Both the position numbers and the translations under genes were made by a program. Shown piece after piece: positions 37,216-48,071 of a stretch of 64,000 nucleotides of DNA (position 1 is its first letter; each line of letters opens with the position of its first letter). The notes under the pieces were generated by a model. It saw only the letters and a list, made by a program, of their open reading frames with translations. It ran no database searches and was not told the DNA's origin. This stretch comes from Prochlorococcus sp. AG-418-I20 (lineage in GTDB: Bacteria > Cyanobacteriota > Cyanobacteriia > PCC-6307 > Cyanobiaceae): the NCBI GenBank assembly GCA_003214175.1, contig QCLZ01000001.1, positions 292,693-356,692 on the forward strand. The letters are read 5' to 3'.

Positions 37216-38979
37216 ATGACATCATCTATTGAATGCAAAAATTTTCTTAGAAGTTTACAACTTTTGAACCTTCTTATAAAAATAGGAGTTCAAAATTTAA
37301 TACTATGTCCTGGTAGTAGATCAGCACCTTTAGCAATAGCTGCTGGAGAATTAAATAAATTAGGACTGGTAAATATTTTTAATTCAATAGATGAGAGATC
37401 AGCGGGATTCCACTCTCTTGGGATTTCAGCCGCATCAGGTAATCTTTCTATAGTTATTACAACTTCTGGGACTGCCGTAAGTAACTTATTGCCAGCAGCA
37501 GTTGAGGCAGATCGATCTTGTAAAGGTATTATATTTCTTACTGCCGATAGACCCTTAAAATTGAAAGATTGTGGCGCTAATCAAACAGTAAATCAAGAAG
37601 ACTTTTTGAGTTCAGTCTGCAGAAGGGTTTTAAGTACAAATCTAAATGGACTTCATGAAACACAAGAAAATGAAATCTTAGATTTAGTTCGAATTATTGA
37701 GAAACAAATATCAACCTTCCCTGGCCCTATTCATTTAAATATTCCTATTGATAAGCCTTTAGATATTTCATTTTTGAATAAAAAAAATGTTTTAGAGGTT
37801 TTTGAGAGAATTTATTTGAAGAAAAAATATGTCTTTCAAAAAGTTGAAATAAAGTCTGATAAAAACAAATTCTTAGAAATTTCAAAAAGTTTAAATTTAG
37901 ATGAATCTGGCATTATTTTAGTAGGTCCCTATCAAGGTTCCGTAAATGAATTATCTTCTTTCAATAAATCTTTAGAACAATTACAAGAAATTACTGGTTG
38001 GCCAGTATTTGCTGATCCTGTTTCAGGAGTTTATTCTGACTTAAGAGGATTAGTCGTGAATTGGGAATTAGTCTTAAGAAAACATAAGAATCTTATTAAA
38101 TGTAAACAACTTTTAAGGCTTGGTCCTATGTCATCCTCAATTAATTTAGAGAAGTTTCTAACAAAGTTTAAAGGTATACAAATTCTTATAAAAGAAAAAA
38201 ACTATAGAAAATTGGACCCTATAAAAAAATCATTTGAATATGATTTTGGGCTATCAAATTTTACTTCTACATTGTTAGAAGAATTATCAATCAATGAAAA
38301 AAAGAAAAAGTCTCTTACGCCGTTAGCCCTGGATCTAATAGAGGAAGGTAATCAAATTAAAGAAATTTTAAAAGAGAAAATTACTAATGATAATCAAATT
38401 ACTGAATATAAGCTTGCAAATCTCGTTCCGAAAATTTGGCCAGCTGAAAATCCAATAATGCTTTCTGCTAGTAGCCCGATTAGAGATTGGCTCACTTTTT
38501 CTGAGAATGGTACTTTAACAAGAAATTGTTTCAGCTTTAGAGGAGCTTCTGGAATAGATGGTACTTTATCCCTTGCATTAGGCATTTCAAGAATTAAAAA
38601 CCCTCTACTTCTCGTGACTGGGGATTTAGCTTTTGTTCATGATATAAACGGTTGGCTAATTGAGAATTCAGTCGACATGAATTTAACAATTCTTCTAATA
38701 GATAATAATGGCGGAAATATATTTAATCGTATTTATAAAAAAAATTTAAAAGAAGATGAATTAAAAAAACTATTTCTCATGCCAAAAGAAATAAACTGGC
38801 CAAAACTCTCAGAGGGATATCAAGTAAACTTTAAAAGTGTGGCAAATTTTAAAAAATTACGAGAGGCATTCGATTGGAGCATTTCTATACAGAAATCTGT
38901 AATAATTAAAGTTGATATTGATCCAGAAAATGAAATTTGTGAAAAAAACGCCCTTCTAGAAAAAATAATTGGCAATTAA
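37216..38979 (+). CDS. menD: SEPHCHC synthase (MenD)
   Basis: MenD is a thiamine diphosphate enzyme that joins 2-oxoglutarate and isochorismate in naphthoquinone synthesis. In cyanobacteria this leads to phylloquinone, the A1 acceptor of photosystem I. The 587-residue protein has the N-terminal PYR domain ([25 protein letters not shown] with the catalytic Glu, [17 protein letters not shown]) and the C-terminal PP domain with the ThDP/Mg motif ([12 protein letters not shown] to NNGGNIF). menB follows after 35 bases on the same strand, an obvious pathway pair. Confidence 0.96.
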   Translation: MTSSIECKNFLRSLQLLNLLIKIGVQNLILCPGSRSAPLAIAAGELNKLGLVNIFNSIDERSAGFHSLGISAASGNLSIVITTSGTAVSNLLPAAVEADRSCKGIIFLTADRPLKLKDCGANQTVNQEDFLSSVCRRVLSTNLNGLHETQENEILDLVRIIEKQISTFPGPIHLNIPIDKPLDISFLNKKNVLEVFERIYLKKKYVFQKVEIKSDKNKFLEISKSLNLDESGIILVGPYQGSVNELSSFNKSLEQLQEITGWPVFADPVSGVYSDLRGLVVNWELVLRKHKNLIKCKQLLRLGPMSSSINLEKFLTKFKGIQILIKEKNYRKLDPIKKSFEYDFGLSNFTSTLLEELSINEKKKKSLTPLALDLIEEGNQIKEILKEKITNDNQITEYKLANLVPKIWPAENPIMLSASSPIRDWLTFSENGTLTRNCFSFRGASGIDGTLSLALGISRIKNPLLLVTGDLAFVHDINGWLIENSVDMNLTILLIDNNGGNIFNRIYKKNLKEDELKKLFLMPKEINWPKLSEGYQVNFKSVANFKKLREAFDWSISIQKSVIIKVDIDPENEICEKNALLEKIIGN

Positions 38980-39014
38980 ATTCATTATTTTCTTTCTTTA
39001 AATAATTAGGACTC

Positions 39015-39872
39015 ATGAAAGTATTACCTGGAAAAACAACCTTAAATTGGACAGAATACAAATCTTATGAGGATATATTGTTTCATAAATCAGATGAGGG
39101 AATTGCGAGAATTGCAATTAATCGTCCTGAAAAAAGAAATGCATTTAGGCCACAAACTGTAGATGAACTCATTAACGCATTTAATATCGTAAGAAATGAT
39201 GAAACTATTGGAGTAGTTCTCTTTACAGGTGCGGGACCTGACAAGAAAGGTATATATTCTTTTTGCTCTGGAGGTGATCAGAGCGTAAGAGGTGAAAATG
39301 GATATAAAAATGATGAAGGGAAGCAGAGATTAAATGTACTTGAACTTCAAAGATTAATAAGAAGTTTGCCTAAAGTGATTATTGCCTTAGTTCCTGGTTT
39401 TGCAATTGGAGGAGGTCAAGTACTTCATTTAATTTGTGATCTTAGCATTGCCTCAGAAAATGCAATATTTGGTCAAACAGGTCCAAGAGTTGGTAGTTTT
39501 GATGCTGGATTTGGATCTAGTTATTTGGCAAGACTTGTTGGTCAAAGAAAAGCAAAAGAAATTTGGTTTTTATGTAGAAAATATAATTCGAAAGAAGCAT
39601 TAGAGATGGGCTTGATAAATGCAATTACAAAGATTGAAGAATTAGAAGCTGAGGGTGTAATCTGGGCAAGAGAGATTTTACGTAATAGTCCAACTGCTAT
39701 TCGTATTCTTAAAGCTTCATTCAATGCGGAGAATGATGGGATTGCTGGTATTCAAGAATTATCTGGATACACAACTCAATTATTCTATTCGACTGAAGAA
39801 GCTCAAGAAGGTAGAGATGCCTTTCTCGAAAAGCGTCCACCAGACTTTTCTGACTATAAGTGGACACCTTAG
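39015..39872 (+). CDS. menB: 1,4-dihydroxy-2-naphthoyl-CoA synthase
   Basis: MenB closes the naphthoquinone ring from O-succinylbenzoyl-CoA. The 285-residue protein is of the crotonase fold. Visible are [14 protein letters not shown], the CoA oxyanion region [29 protein letters not shown], and [21 protein letters not shown] (cited by its [10 protein letters not shown] core) which distinguishes MenB from other crotonases. The C terminus [13 protein letters not shown] matches the family. It follows menD directly and precedes glgA by 35 bases. Confidence 0.96.
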   Translation: MKVLPGKTTLNWTEYKSYEDILFHKSDEGIARIAINRPEKRNAFRPQTVDELINAFNIVRNDETIGVVLFTGAGPDKKGIYSFCSGGDQSVRGENGYKNDEGKQRLNVLELQRLIRSLPKVIIALVPGFAIGGGQVLHLICDLSIASENAIFGQTGPRVGSFDAGFGSSYLARLVGQRKAKEIWFLCRKYNSKEALEMGLINAITKIEELEAEGVIWAREILRNSPTAIRILKASFNAENDGIAGIQELSGYTTQLFYSTEEAQEGRDAFLEKRPPDFSDYKWTP

Positions 39873-39907
39873 TTTATTTTTCAAAAGACCTTTTTAAATA
39901 ATTATCA

Positions 39908-41365
39908 ATGAGAATTCTTCTTGCCGCCGCTGAATGTGCTCCAATGATCAAAGTTGGAGGTATGGGAGATGTGGTTGGATCATTGCCTCCATCTTTGATA
40001 AAACTTGGTCACGATGTAAGGGTAATAATTCCAGGATATGGGAAATTGTGGAGTCTTTTAGAGGTATCGAATGAACCAGTCTTTAGATCAAATACAATGG
40101 GCACTGATTTCTCTGTATATGAAGCAAAACATCCCATTCATAATTATGTGATTTACTTAGTGGGTCATCCAACATTTGACTCTGACCAAATATATGGAGG
40201 CGAAAATGAGGACTGGCGTTTTACATTTTTTGCTAGTGCCACTGCAGAATTTTCCTGGAATTGTTGGAAACCTCAAGTTCTTCATTGCCATGATTGGCAC
40301 ACTGGGATGATTCCTGTGTGGATGCATCAGGACCCCGAAATTAGTACTGTCTTTACAATTCATAATTTAAAATATCAAGGACCTTGGAGATGGAAACTAG
40401 AAAAAATGACTTGGTGTCCTTGGTATATGCATGGAGACCATACAATGGCTGCGGCAATGTTGTATGCAGATAGAGTAAATGCTGTTTCTCCGACTTATGC
40501 AGATGAAATTAAAACCCATGAATACGGAGAAAGTCTTGAAGGATTACTTAATTACATTTCAGGTAAATTAAGGGGAATTCTTAATGGAATAGATCTTGAT
40601 GAATGGAATCCAGCCAAAGATTCAGTTTTACCCGCAAAATTTAGTATTAAGAATTTAGAAAATAGGTTAGAAAATAAGAAAATTCTGCAGAGAGAAATGG
40701 GTCTTGAAGTTAATCCTAAAAAATATCTTTTAGGTATGGTTAGTAGGTTAGTTGATCAGAAAGGGGTTGACTTACTTCTACAAGTTTCAAGAAGACTTTT
40801 AGCCTATACAGATTCTCAAATAGCTGTTTTAGGGACTGGAGATAGATATTTAGAGTCTGGATTATGGCAATTGGCATTAGATTACCCAGGAAGATTTTCA
40901 GTATTTCTTACATATGATGATTCTTTATCAAGGCTTATATATGGAGGATCTGATGCATTCTTAATGCCCAGTAGATTTGAACCTTGTGGTATTAGTCAAC
41001 TCCTGGCGATGAGATATGGCTCTATACCAATAGTAAGGCGAGTTGGAGGTTTAGTTGATACAGTTTTACCTCATGATCCAGCAAATAATAGTGGTACAGG
41101 TTTCTGCTTTGATCGCTTTGAACCTATAGATTTCTATACTTCTTTAGTAAGGTCTTGGGAAGCCTTTAGACATAAAGATAGTTGGGAATTACTGCAAAAA
41201 AGAGCAATGAGTCAAGAGTTTAGTTGGCAAAGATCAGCTCTTGAATACGAAATTATGTATAAGGATGTTTGCGGAATAAAGGAACCATCACCAGATGTTG
41301 CTGAAGTTGAGAAATTTTCTTATGGACAATCAGCTGATCCATCTTTAAAACAAAGTATGACTTAA
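39908..41365 (+). CDS. glgA: Glycogen synthase
   Basis: GlgA extends alpha-1,4-glucan chains from ADP-glucose. The 485-residue protein is a GT5 glycosyltransferase. The N terminus has the ADP-glucose-binding [13 protein letters not shown] (residues 17-29), the middle [10 protein letters not shown], and the C-terminal domain has [15 protein letters not shown] and the nucleotide-sugar motif [12 protein letters not shown] with its catalytic Glu. The N terminus starts [13 protein letters not shown], typical for the family, supporting the ATG at 39908. murF follows after seven bases. Confidence 0.96.
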   Translation: MRILLAAAECAPMIKVGGMGDVVGSLPPSLIKLGHDVRVIIPGYGKLWSLLEVSNEPVFRSNTMGTDFSVYEAKHPIHNYVIYLVGHPTFDSDQIYGGENEDWRFTFFASATAEFSWNCWKPQVLHCHDWHTGMIPVWMHQDPEISTVFTIHNLKYQGPWRWKLEKMTWCPWYMHGDHTMAAAMLYADRVNAVSPTYADEIKTHEYGESLEGLLNYISGKLRGILNGIDLDEWNPAKDSVLPAKFSIKNLENRLENKKILQREMGLEVNPKKYLLGMVSRLVDQKGVDLLLQVSRRLLAYTDSQIAVLGTGDRYLESGLWQLALDYPGRFSVFLTYDDSLSRLIYGGSDAFLMPSRFEPCGISQLLAMRYGSIPIVRRVGGLVDTVLPHDPANNSGTGFCFDRFEPIDFYTSLVRSWEAFRHKDSWELLQKRAMSQEFSWQRSALEYEIMYKDVCGIKEPSPDVAEVEKFSYGQSADPSLKQSMT

Positions 41366-41372
41366 ATTCTTA

Positions 41373-42746
41373 ATGGATCTTTCTTTTTTAGAGTTAAAAG
41401 ATGTTTTGGGTGATATTAAAAATCTGGGCGAGGGGGGAATAGATTCTTTAAATTTTAAGAATATAAGCATTGATAGTAGAACTTGTTTAAAAAATGATCT
41501 TTTTATAGCTATCAAGGGTAAAAATTTTGACGGACATAGTTTTCTTCAAGAGGTTTTAAATAAAGGAGTTAAATCAGTAGTTATAAAAGATGGTATGCAG
41601 AAATTAATTCCTGATGATTTTCCTTGTTGGGTTGTAAATGATACTTTAGAGGCATTTCAAAAATTAACCTTGCTCAAAAGAAAAAAATTAAGTATCCCGG
41701 TGGTTGCGATAACTGGTTCAGTTGGTAAAACAACTACAAAAGAAATGGTTGGTGAAGTTTTAAGTAAACTTGGTAAAATTAAATTATCCCATGCAAATTT
41801 CAATAATGAGATTGGGGTTGGTCTTACTATTCTTGCAACAGATAAAGAAGATAAAGTTTTGGTCCTTGAGATGGGAATGAGAGGTCTTGGACAGATCGAA
41901 AATTTATCTAAATATAGTAAACCCGATATTGCAGTAATTACTAACATTGGGACAGCCCATATTGGATTGTTAGGCTCTAAAAAAAATATTACTTATGCAA
42001 AGTGTGAAATAAGTAAATTTTTAAATCCAAAAGGAGTTGTAATAATACCAGCAAATGATTTACTTCTTGAAGAAACTTTAAGAGAATACTGGAAAGGTAG
42101 AGTAATAAAAGTAGAACTTTTAAATATAGAAAATCAAAAGAAGAGTTTTAAGAAAGACGATAATTTGCGAGGATTTTATGATTCCTCGAATAAAACAATC
42201 TTAATTGAAGAAAATTTTTTTGAAATTTCATTTGAGGGATTTCATCATGCTTCAAATTTCTTATTTGCTTATGCAGTTGCTAAACAGCTAGGTATTGATT
42301 TTGAAAGTTTTAATAAATTTGATTTTGTAAGTTTAGGTGGAAGAAATAAAATTCTTAAATCAGTAAAAACAACAATATATGATGAATCATATAATGCTTC
42401 ACCAGAGTCAGTAAAAGCATGTATTAAAAACCTGCTTGAAAAACCAAGAAATAAATTTTTCATATTTGGAAGTATGCAAGAATTGGGAGAAGAATCTGAA
42501 AAACTTCATAAAGAAATATTCAACTTAATAAATAATTCAGCCATAGAAAAATGTTTGTTTATTTGCGATAAAAAAAATGAAATAATTTACACCAATCATC
42601 TAAAAGATAAGAAAAAATTTTTAGTTTTAAATAATATAAACGATGTACCTAAAGAGATAAATAAATCTACCAAAAAAGGTGATTCTATTCTCATAAAAGG
42701 GAGCAGATATTGGCAACTTGAAAAAATTATTGAATTAATTAATTAG
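41373..42746 (+). CDS. murF: UDP-N-acetylmuramoyl-tripeptide:D-Ala-D-Ala ligase
   Basis: MurF adds D-Ala-D-Ala to the peptidoglycan precursor in the cytoplasm. The 457-residue protein has the Mur ligase layout: an N-terminal UDP-binding domain (to about 100, with SIDSRTCLKNDLFIAI), the central ATPase domain with P-loop AITGSVGKTTTKEM (about 110-123) and NEIGVGLT, and the C-terminal domain with DESYNASPESVKA. Sequence similarity to MurE was excluded by the NFNNEIG and YNASPES features. It ends one base before the convergent glmU end. Confidence 0.94.
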   Translation: MDLSFLELKDVLGDIKNLGEGGIDSLNFKNISIDSRTCLKNDLFIAIKGKNFDGHSFLQEVLNKGVKSVVIKDGMQKLIPDDFPCWVVNDTLEAFQKLTLLKRKKLSIPVVAITGSVGKTTTKEMVGEVLSKLGKIKLSHANFNNEIGVGLTILATDKEDKVLVLEMGMRGLGQIENLSKYSKPDIAVITNIGTAHIGLLGSKKNITYAKCEISKFLNPKGVVIIPANDLLLEETLREYWKGRVIKVELLNIENQKKSFKKDDNLRGFYDSSNKTILIEENFFEISFEGFHHASNFLFAYAVAKQLGIDFESFNKFDFVSLGGRNKILKSVKTTIYDESYNASPESVKACIKNLLEKPRNKFFIFGSMQELGEESEKLHKEIFNLINNSAIEKCLFICDKKNEIIYTNHLKDKKKFLVLNNINDVPKEINKSTKKGDSILIKGSRYWQLEKIIELIN

Positions 42747-42747
42747 A

Positions 42748-44097
42748 TCAAGTTTTCTTCCTTTCCCAATTTTCTATATTTACTTGCTTAGTTCTTGATA
42801 TCGCTAATGAATTATCTTTGGAATCTTTTGTGATCACTGAACCAGCTCCAGTTGTAACTGATTCCCCGAGATTTATTGGCGCTACAAAAACTGTATTTGC
42901 ACCAATACTAGAATTTTTACCAATTTTTGTTTGATGTTTTTTCTCCCCATCAAAATTTGCAGTAATAGTTCCTGCTCCAATATTTGTAGCTCTTCCAATA
43001 ATAGAATCGCCAATATAACTTAAATGGTTTACTTTAGATCCTTCCTCTAATTGACTATTTTTTATTTCAACAAAATTACCAATCTTACTTTGGGAAGATA
43101 TTTTGGATTGTGGCCTTATATGACTGTAGGGACCAATTTTTATATAATCCATTATCAGTGAATCATAAACAGTGGAATTTGAGATTTCACAATTTAATCC
43201 AATATTAGAATCCTCAATAAAAGTATTTGGTCCGATAATGCAATGACTATCTATTTTGGTATTTCCTCTTATATGTGTATTAGCTTCTATAATCACATCT
43301 TTACCAATTTCCGCCTCTTCACTAATTGAACAACTTGCTTTATTTATAAAAGTTACACCATTAAGCATATGCTTTTCTTTAATTGAATTCTGAATACTTT
43401 CCTCGCATTCTGATAGTTGAATTCTGTTATTAATTCCTTGAAGCTCTCCATCATCTTCTACCTCGAGGCTTAGAGAATTTTTTAGCAAAGATATTGTATC
43501 TGTTAAGTAAATCTCTTTTTGATTATTATTGCTTTGCAAGGTATTAATTATTTCTGACAAGTTGCCCCAATTAAAACAGTAAACACCTGCATTTATTAAT
43601 GAATTTTCTCTTTCTAGATCATTACAATCTTTCTCTTCAACAATTTTCTCTATAAAATCCCCTTTCAAAAAAACTCTGCCATATCCATGAGGATTTTTTT
43701 TCTTTGTGGTAATTAAAGAAACATCAGCATTTTTTGAATCGTGTAAATACAAAAGTCTTCTTAGAGTACTAGGCCTGATAAGTGGCACATCGCCGTTAAG
43801 TACCAAAAGTTTTCCTTCATGTTTTTTAACTTCTTTACAAAGTATCTGGATAGCATGACCGGTCCCTGATTGAGGTTCTTGAACAACAATATGGATTTTT
43901 TTATCGTTTGGGATTGACTTTTGTACTTCTTTTGATTTGTGTCCAGTAATTACGAAAATTTTATCAGGTTTTAATTCGTCACATGAATCAATTACTCTTT
44001 GTAGAAGACTTTTGCCAGAAATTTTATGTAAAACTTTTGGCAATGAGCTTTCCATCCTGGTGCCCTTGCCTGCCGCTAATATCGCAACATTTAACAT
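42748..44097 (-). CDS. glmU: Bifunctional UDP-GlcNAc pyrophosphorylase / GlcN-1-P acetyltransferase
   Basis: GlmU makes UDP-GlcNAc for cell wall and lipopolysaccharide. The 449-residue protein has an N-terminal uridyltransferase domain with [18 protein letters not shown] (residues 7-24) and [10 protein letters not shown], and a C-terminal left-handed beta helix of hexapeptide repeats from about residue 255 ([24 protein letters not shown]) ending with the acetyltransferase loop [15 protein letters not shown]. It is slightly shorter than the E. coli enzyme. It follows the MnmD-like gene after 25 bases in a minus-strand run with aroA. Confidence 0.96.
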   Translation of the reverse strand: MLNVAILAAGKGTRMESSLPKVLHKISGKSLLQRVIDSCDELKPDKIFVITGHKSKEVQKSIPNDKKIHIVVQEPQSGTGHAIQILCKEVKKHEGKLLVLNGDVPLIRPSTLRRLLYLHDSKNADVSLITTKKKNPHGYGRVFLKGDFIEKIVEEKDCNDLERENSLINAGVYCFNWGNLSEIINTLQSNNNQKEIYLTDTISLLKNSLSLEVEDDGELQGINNRIQLSECEESIQNSIKEKHMLNGVTFINKASCSISEEAEIGKDVIIEANTHIRGNTKIDSHCIIGPNTFIEDSNIGLNCEISNSTVYDSLIMDYIKIGPYSHIRPQSKISSQSKIGNFVEIKNSQLEEGSKVNHLSYIGDSIIGRATNIGAGTITANFDGEKKHQTKIGKNSSIGANTVFVAPINLGESVTTGAGSVITKDSKDNSLAISRTKQVNIENWERKKT

Positions 44098-44122
44098 GTT
44101 TATTTGAAATCCTAATTTAAAT

Positions 44123-45028
44123 CTAACTCTTAAAGGATAACTTCGTCATTCCCCACTTCTCTCTCCATTTATTTGTAGATAATAGATTTGAGAATAATTG
44201 CTCATCTAATCTTTTCCTGATTATATCGTCTTTACTTGACTTCAAATCTTTATCTCTATATGGAATACTAGCTTTAGTTAAGAGGTGTTCTTCTTCCATT
44301 AAAGATAACTTTTCAAAATTGAAATTAGGTTTCAATTTATTCTTATCAAATTTTGATATTGCAACAGTTCCCTGACTCCAAAAAGGTCTGTTTTTAAAAC
44401 TTGGCTTAATATTAAAAATTTCTAATCCAAGATTTCTTAGGGTTTTTCTTACTGCCGCTGATGAAGAATAAGTTATTAAATAACCCTGAGGATTAAGATT
44501 TTCTATGACTTTAGATAAAAATTCAATTGTCCATATTTGTGGGCATTTTTGAGGAGAAAAACCATCTAAATAAATCAGATCGAATTTAATAGAGGAAGGA
44601 ATAATGTTGATTTTTTCTCTAGCATCACCCCATAAAATACTGCATTTAAAAAATTGATCCTCAAAGTAGTCTTTTCGATAAAGTGATTCAAATATTTTTT
44701 TGACTTTTGGATTCCATAATTTAAGGAAAGATTCATTTCTAAGCGAATATTCAAGAGGCTTTTTATCAATTTCCAATGCATACAAATTTAAATATGATTT
44801 TTGTTTAATTAATTCATCTAATAAAGAAGCAGAATTGTATCCTAAACCAAAACATATATCCAAAACATTAAGAGATTTGCCCTTAAATCTTTGCAAATTA
44901 GAAGTAGCTGTAAACTTTGACTTCGTTTCCTCCAATGCGCCCAATAAACTATGGAAGTTCTCTTGAAAAAACACACTTCTTAAAGAGTAACTACCATCTT
45001 TAGTTAAAACTTCTATTAATTCAGACAA
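44123..45028 (-). CDS. MnmC methyltransferase-domain (MnmD-type) protein
   Basis: A 301-residue SAM-dependent methyltransferase. The SAM loop is [15 protein letters not shown] (about residues 55-69), the acidic strand end [12 protein letters not shown] follows, and the signature [16 protein letters not shown] matches the MnmD domain (DUF752) of MnmC, which methylates the nm5s2U wobble base of tRNA. The FAD-dependent oxidoreductase domain of two-domain MnmC is absent, so this is a stand-alone MnmD type. It starts 12 bases after the aroA stop and is upstream of glmU. Confidence 0.85.
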   Translation of the reverse strand: MSELIEVLTKDGSYSLRSVFFQENFHSLLGALEETKSKFTATSNLQRFKGKSLNVLDICFGLGYNSASLLDELIKQKSYLNLYALEIDKKPLEYSLRNESFLKLWNPKVKKIFESLYRKDYFEDQFFKCSILWGDAREKINIIPSSIKFDLIYLDGFSPQKCPQIWTIEFLSKVIENLNPQGYLITYSSSAAVRKTLRNLGLEIFNIKPSFKNRPFWSQGTVAISKFDKNKLKPNFNFEKLSLMEEEHLLTKASIPYRDKDLKSSKDDIIRKRLDEQLFSNLLSTNKWREKWGMTKLSFKS

Positions 45029-45040
45029 AAACTTTTTAGG

Positions 45041-46351
45041 CTAGTTAGTTAGTTTTGCTAGCTCTTCCCAAAAAGTGGGATACGAGACGCTAGCAGCATC
45101 AGATCTCATGATTTTTGAGGTGCCTTTAGCAAGAAGTGAAGCAATAGCAAGACTCATTGCTACTCTATGATCTGTCTCACTATCTACCTCCGCAGAATGA
45201 AATTTCGATTGTCCATTAATAATTAACCCATCCTCTTGTTCTGTTATTTCAGCGCCGAATTTTTGTAACTGTCGTGCCATGACTTTTAATCGATCTGTCT
45301 CCTTAACTCTTAATTCTTGTGCATCCTTAATTTCAGAAACTCCATTACAAAAACAGGCAGCTACAGTAAGGATAGGAATTTCATCTATAAGTTTTGGGAG
45401 AATATCTCCTTCAATAGTGAATGATCTTAAATTATTTGAAGTCTTTACTTTAATAGATCCAATAGGTTCACCAGCAATAGTCGATTTATCTAAAATCTCA
45501 TAATTGCACCCCATTGAATCCATTACATTTAAAATCCCTGTTCTAGTGGGATTTAATCCGACATTCTGAATTAAAACCTCTGAATTTGGAACAATAGATG
45601 CAGCAATCATCCAAAAAGAAGCAGAGCTTATGTCTCCAGGAATCAATATTCTCTGACCAATTAAGTTACTCCCTGACTTGATAACCACATTCCTTCCTAA
45701 TTCTCCTCTGATACTGATGTCTGCTCCAAATGCTTTTAGCATTCTTTCAGTATGATCTCTTGAAGATGCTGGTTCAATAACAGAAGTGGTTCCAGAAGCA
45801 TTGAGGCCTGCCAATAATATTGCCGATTTCACTTGAGCACTTGCTACTGGAGTTCCAATAACACATCCCTTAAGGTTTTTACCATCAATTGAGATTGGAG
45901 CTTTGTTTCCTTTTTCTCTACCAAAAATCTTGCCACCCATCAACGATAACGGTTTGCCCACTCTTTCCATTGGCCTTTCGTTAAGAGAAGCATCCCCGGT
46001 TAAAATAAAATTCTTACCTTCTTGTGCAGCCAATAAACCCATTAATAACCTCATAGTGGTTCCTGAATTTCCACAATTGAGAATTTCTTTTGGCTCTTTT
46101 AATCCATCAAGACCCAAGCCTGAAATGGTAAAAGGCTCATTTTTTTTTATTTCTGGTATATTTACACCTAACTTTCTTAGACAATCAGCAGTTGAAAGTG
46201 GATCTTCAGAATGTAAGAACCCCTCAATAGTCGTTTCACCCTTAGCAATACTTCCTATTATTAGAGCCCTATGAGAAATAGATTTATCTCCAGGTACTTT
46301 TACTTTTCCTTTTAAATTAACTCCACCTTTTATTGTGCGGATATTATTCAT
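45041..46351 (-). CDS. aroA: 3-phosphoshikimate 1-carboxyvinyltransferase (EPSP synthase)
   Basis: AroA joins phosphoenolpyruvate to shikimate 3-phosphate in the chorismate pathway. The 436-residue protein has the class signatures [21 protein letters not shown], cited by the GDKSISHRA core, [27 protein letters not shown] and the C-terminal [12 protein letters not shown] chose the ATG at 46349-46351 ([10 protein letters not shown]) because the 13-residue extension from an upstream in-frame start at 46390 is not typical. Its promoter should lie in the spacer before comB. Two 12- and 25-base gaps link it to mnmD and glmU. Confidence 0.95.
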   Translation of the reverse strand: MNNIRTIKGGVNLKGKVKVPGDKSISHRALIIGSIAKGETTIEGFLHSEDPLSTADCLRKLGVNIPEIKKNEPFTISGLGLDGLKEPKEILNCGNSGTTMRLLMGLLAAQEGKNFILTGDASLNERPMERVGKPLSLMGGKIFGREKGNKAPISIDGKNLKGCVIGTPVASAQVKSAILLAGLNASGTTSVIEPASSRDHTERMLKAFGADISIRGELGRNVVIKSGSNLIGQRILIPGDISSASFWMIAASIVPNSEVLIQNVGLNPTRTGILNVMDSMGCNYEILDKSTIAGEPIGSIKVKTSNNLRSFTIEGDILPKLIDEIPILTVAACFCNGVSEIKDAQELRVKETDRLKVMARQLQKFGAEITEQEDGLIINGQSKFHSAEVDSETDHRVAMSLAIASLLAKGTSKIMRSDAASVSYPTFWEELAKLTN

Positions 46352-46478
46352 TTTCAAATTAATTACTTGATAAGATTTCTGTAAAAACAAATTAGTTTTA
46401 TATTATCAATAAGTTTGTTTTTAAAAAAAAAATAATCAAATTAAGTAACTGTTTTCTATAATAAACTCAGAGAAGGTT

Positions 46479-47213
46479 TTGATTATTAATCTTACTTATT
46501 ATCACGTTGCAAAGGATGTTCCTGAAAATAGTCCTGACATAGCAGTGGTCATTGATGTTTTAAGAGCTACAACCACAATTTCTTGGGCTTTAAAAAATGG
46601 AGCTGATTCAATACAAGTTTTTGCAGATTTAGATTTATTAAAAGAATCTGCAATTAAGTGGCAAGCTGAAAAGAGACTAATGCTTGGAGAGAGAGGCGGA
46701 AAGAAGATTGAGGGCTTTGATTTAGGAAATTCTCCTTTATCCGTTACAAAAAAAGTTGTTAATGGTAAAAGACTATTTATGAGTACGACTAATGGGACTA
46801 AATCATTGCAAAAAGTTCAAAATGCTAAGCATTTATTTGCTATGGGTCTCCCAAATAGGAAAGCAGTTGCCGAAAAAATCATTTCATTAAAAAGTGAAAA
46901 TGTTTTAATACTTGGTAGTGGTTGGGAAGGTTCTTATTCACTTGAGGATACTTTAGCTGCTGGTGCTTTGGCCTCATACCTAAAACAGAACTGTGAGTTA
47001 GAAATTAATATTCTTAATGACGAATTACAAGCTGCTTTGGCACTTTGGGATGTCTGGAAAAATGATATTTTAAAATGTTTAAAAACAGCAACCCATGGCA
47101 AAAGATTGACAAGTCTTGGAGATTATGAGGATGATTTTAAATGTTGCGCTGAACTTGATTGCTTAGATATTGTTCCGGCTCAAGTTGAAAGAGGTATAAT
47201 TCGTGCCTCATGA
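46479..47213 (+). CDS. comB: 2-phosphosulfolactate phosphatase family protein (ComB-like)
   Basis: A 244-residue protein of the ComB family, which dephosphorylates 2-phosphosulfolactate to sulfolactate in methanogen coenzyme M synthesis. Typical segments are VVIDVLRATTTISWALKNGA, cited by its DVLRATTT core, LMLGERGGKKIEGFDLGNSP, and LFMSTTNGTKSL. The start is a TTG at 46479 after an AGAGAAGG ribosome-binding site. Cyanobacteria do not make coenzyme M, so the physiological substrate is open; sulfolactate or another phosphate ester is possible. No ComA gene is in the window. Confidence 0.85.
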   Translation: MIINLTYYHVAKDVPENSPDIAVVIDVLRATTTISWALKNGADSIQVFADLDLLKESAIKWQAEKRLMLGERGGKKIEGFDLGNSPLSVTKKVVNGKRLFMSTTNGTKSLQKVQNAKHLFAMGLPNRKAVAEKIISLKSENVLILGSGWEGSYSLEDTLAAGALASYLKQNCELEINILNDELQAALALWDVWKNDILKCLKTATHGKRLTSLGDYEDDFKCCAELDCLDIVPAQVERGIIRAS

Positions 47214-47243
47214 TTTACGAATTGGTTCATTAGGAGTAAAGCT

Positions 47244-48071
47244 TTGACTGATTTTTTGGTAGCTGCATTGCAAATCACGAGCACTTCAAATGTTGAAGTG
47301 AATTTGGCTGAGGCTGAAGAGCAGATCGAATTAGCGGCTAGAAGAGGTGCTGAGTTAATTGGATTGCCTGAAAATTTTGCTTTTCTAGGAGAAGATGATG
47401 AAAAACTTGAGTTATCTTCAGAATTGTCAATAAAGTGTGTGAATTTTCTCAAAACCATGTCACAAAGGTATCAAGTATTTCTTTTAGGAGGAGGTTATCC
47501 TGTCCCTGCTGGCGATGACAGCCATACTTTTAATAGAGCCGCACTATTTGGTAAAGATGGACAGATTTTGGCAAAATACGACAAAATTCATCTGTTTGAT
47601 GTTGATTTGCCAGATGGAAATTTATATAAGGAATCATCTACTATTTTATCTGGTGAGGAATATCCACCTGTTGTAGATGTCCCAGGTTTGTGCAAAGTGG
47701 GGTTATCAATTTGCTACGATGTTAGATTTCCTGAACTTTATAGATATCTTTCTTTAAATGGTGCAGAACTAATTATGATTCCTGCAGCTTTTACAGAATT
47801 CACTGGAAAAGACCACTGGCAAATATTATTACAAGCAAGAGCGATTGAGAATACAGCATATGTAGTTGCTCCAGCTCAAACTGGTAATCATTATGGCAGA
47901 AGGCAAAGTCATGGCCATGCGATGGTAATTGACCCTTGGGGCACCGTTCTTTCTGATGCTGGAAAAACTCAGGGTGCTGCAATAGCTTCGGCTGACAAAG
48001 AAAGAGTAAAGAAAATTAGAGAGCAGATGCCAAGCCTTAAACATAGAAAAAACAAATTGTTTTCAAACTAA
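47244..48071 (+). CDS. Carbon-nitrogen hydrolase (nitrilase superfamily amidase)
   Basis: A 275-residue enzyme of the nitrilase superfamily with the catalytic triad Glu43 (LPENF), Lys114 (YDKIHLFDVD) and Cys157 (SICYDVRFPELYR). The DVRFPELYR box and overall similarity place it near Nit1/Nit2-type omega-amidases or deaminated glutathione amidases, which repair or recycle alpha-keto acid amides. The start is a TTG at 47244 with AGGAG upstream. Its stop overlaps the next ATG (TAATG), so it is coupled to the cell wall amidase gene. The precise substrate is not shown by sequence. Confidence 0.9.
   Translation: MTDFLVAALQITSTSNVEVNLAEAEEQIELAARRGAELIGLPENFAFLGEDDEKLELSSELSIKCVNFLKTMSQRYQVFLLGGGYPVPAGDDSHTFNRAALFGKDGQILAKYDKIHLFDVDLPDGNLYKESSTILSGEEYPPVVDVPGLCKVGLSICYDVRFPELYRYLSLNGAELIMIPAAFTEFTGKDHWQILLQARAIENTAYVVAPAQTGNHYGRRQSHGHAMVIDPWGTVLSDAGKTQGAAIASADKERVKKIREQMPSLKHRKNKLFSN

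Noticed and set aside
42269..42463. Minus-strand frame within murF
   Set aside because: Antisense shadow of a clearly conserved gene, without its own start signals.
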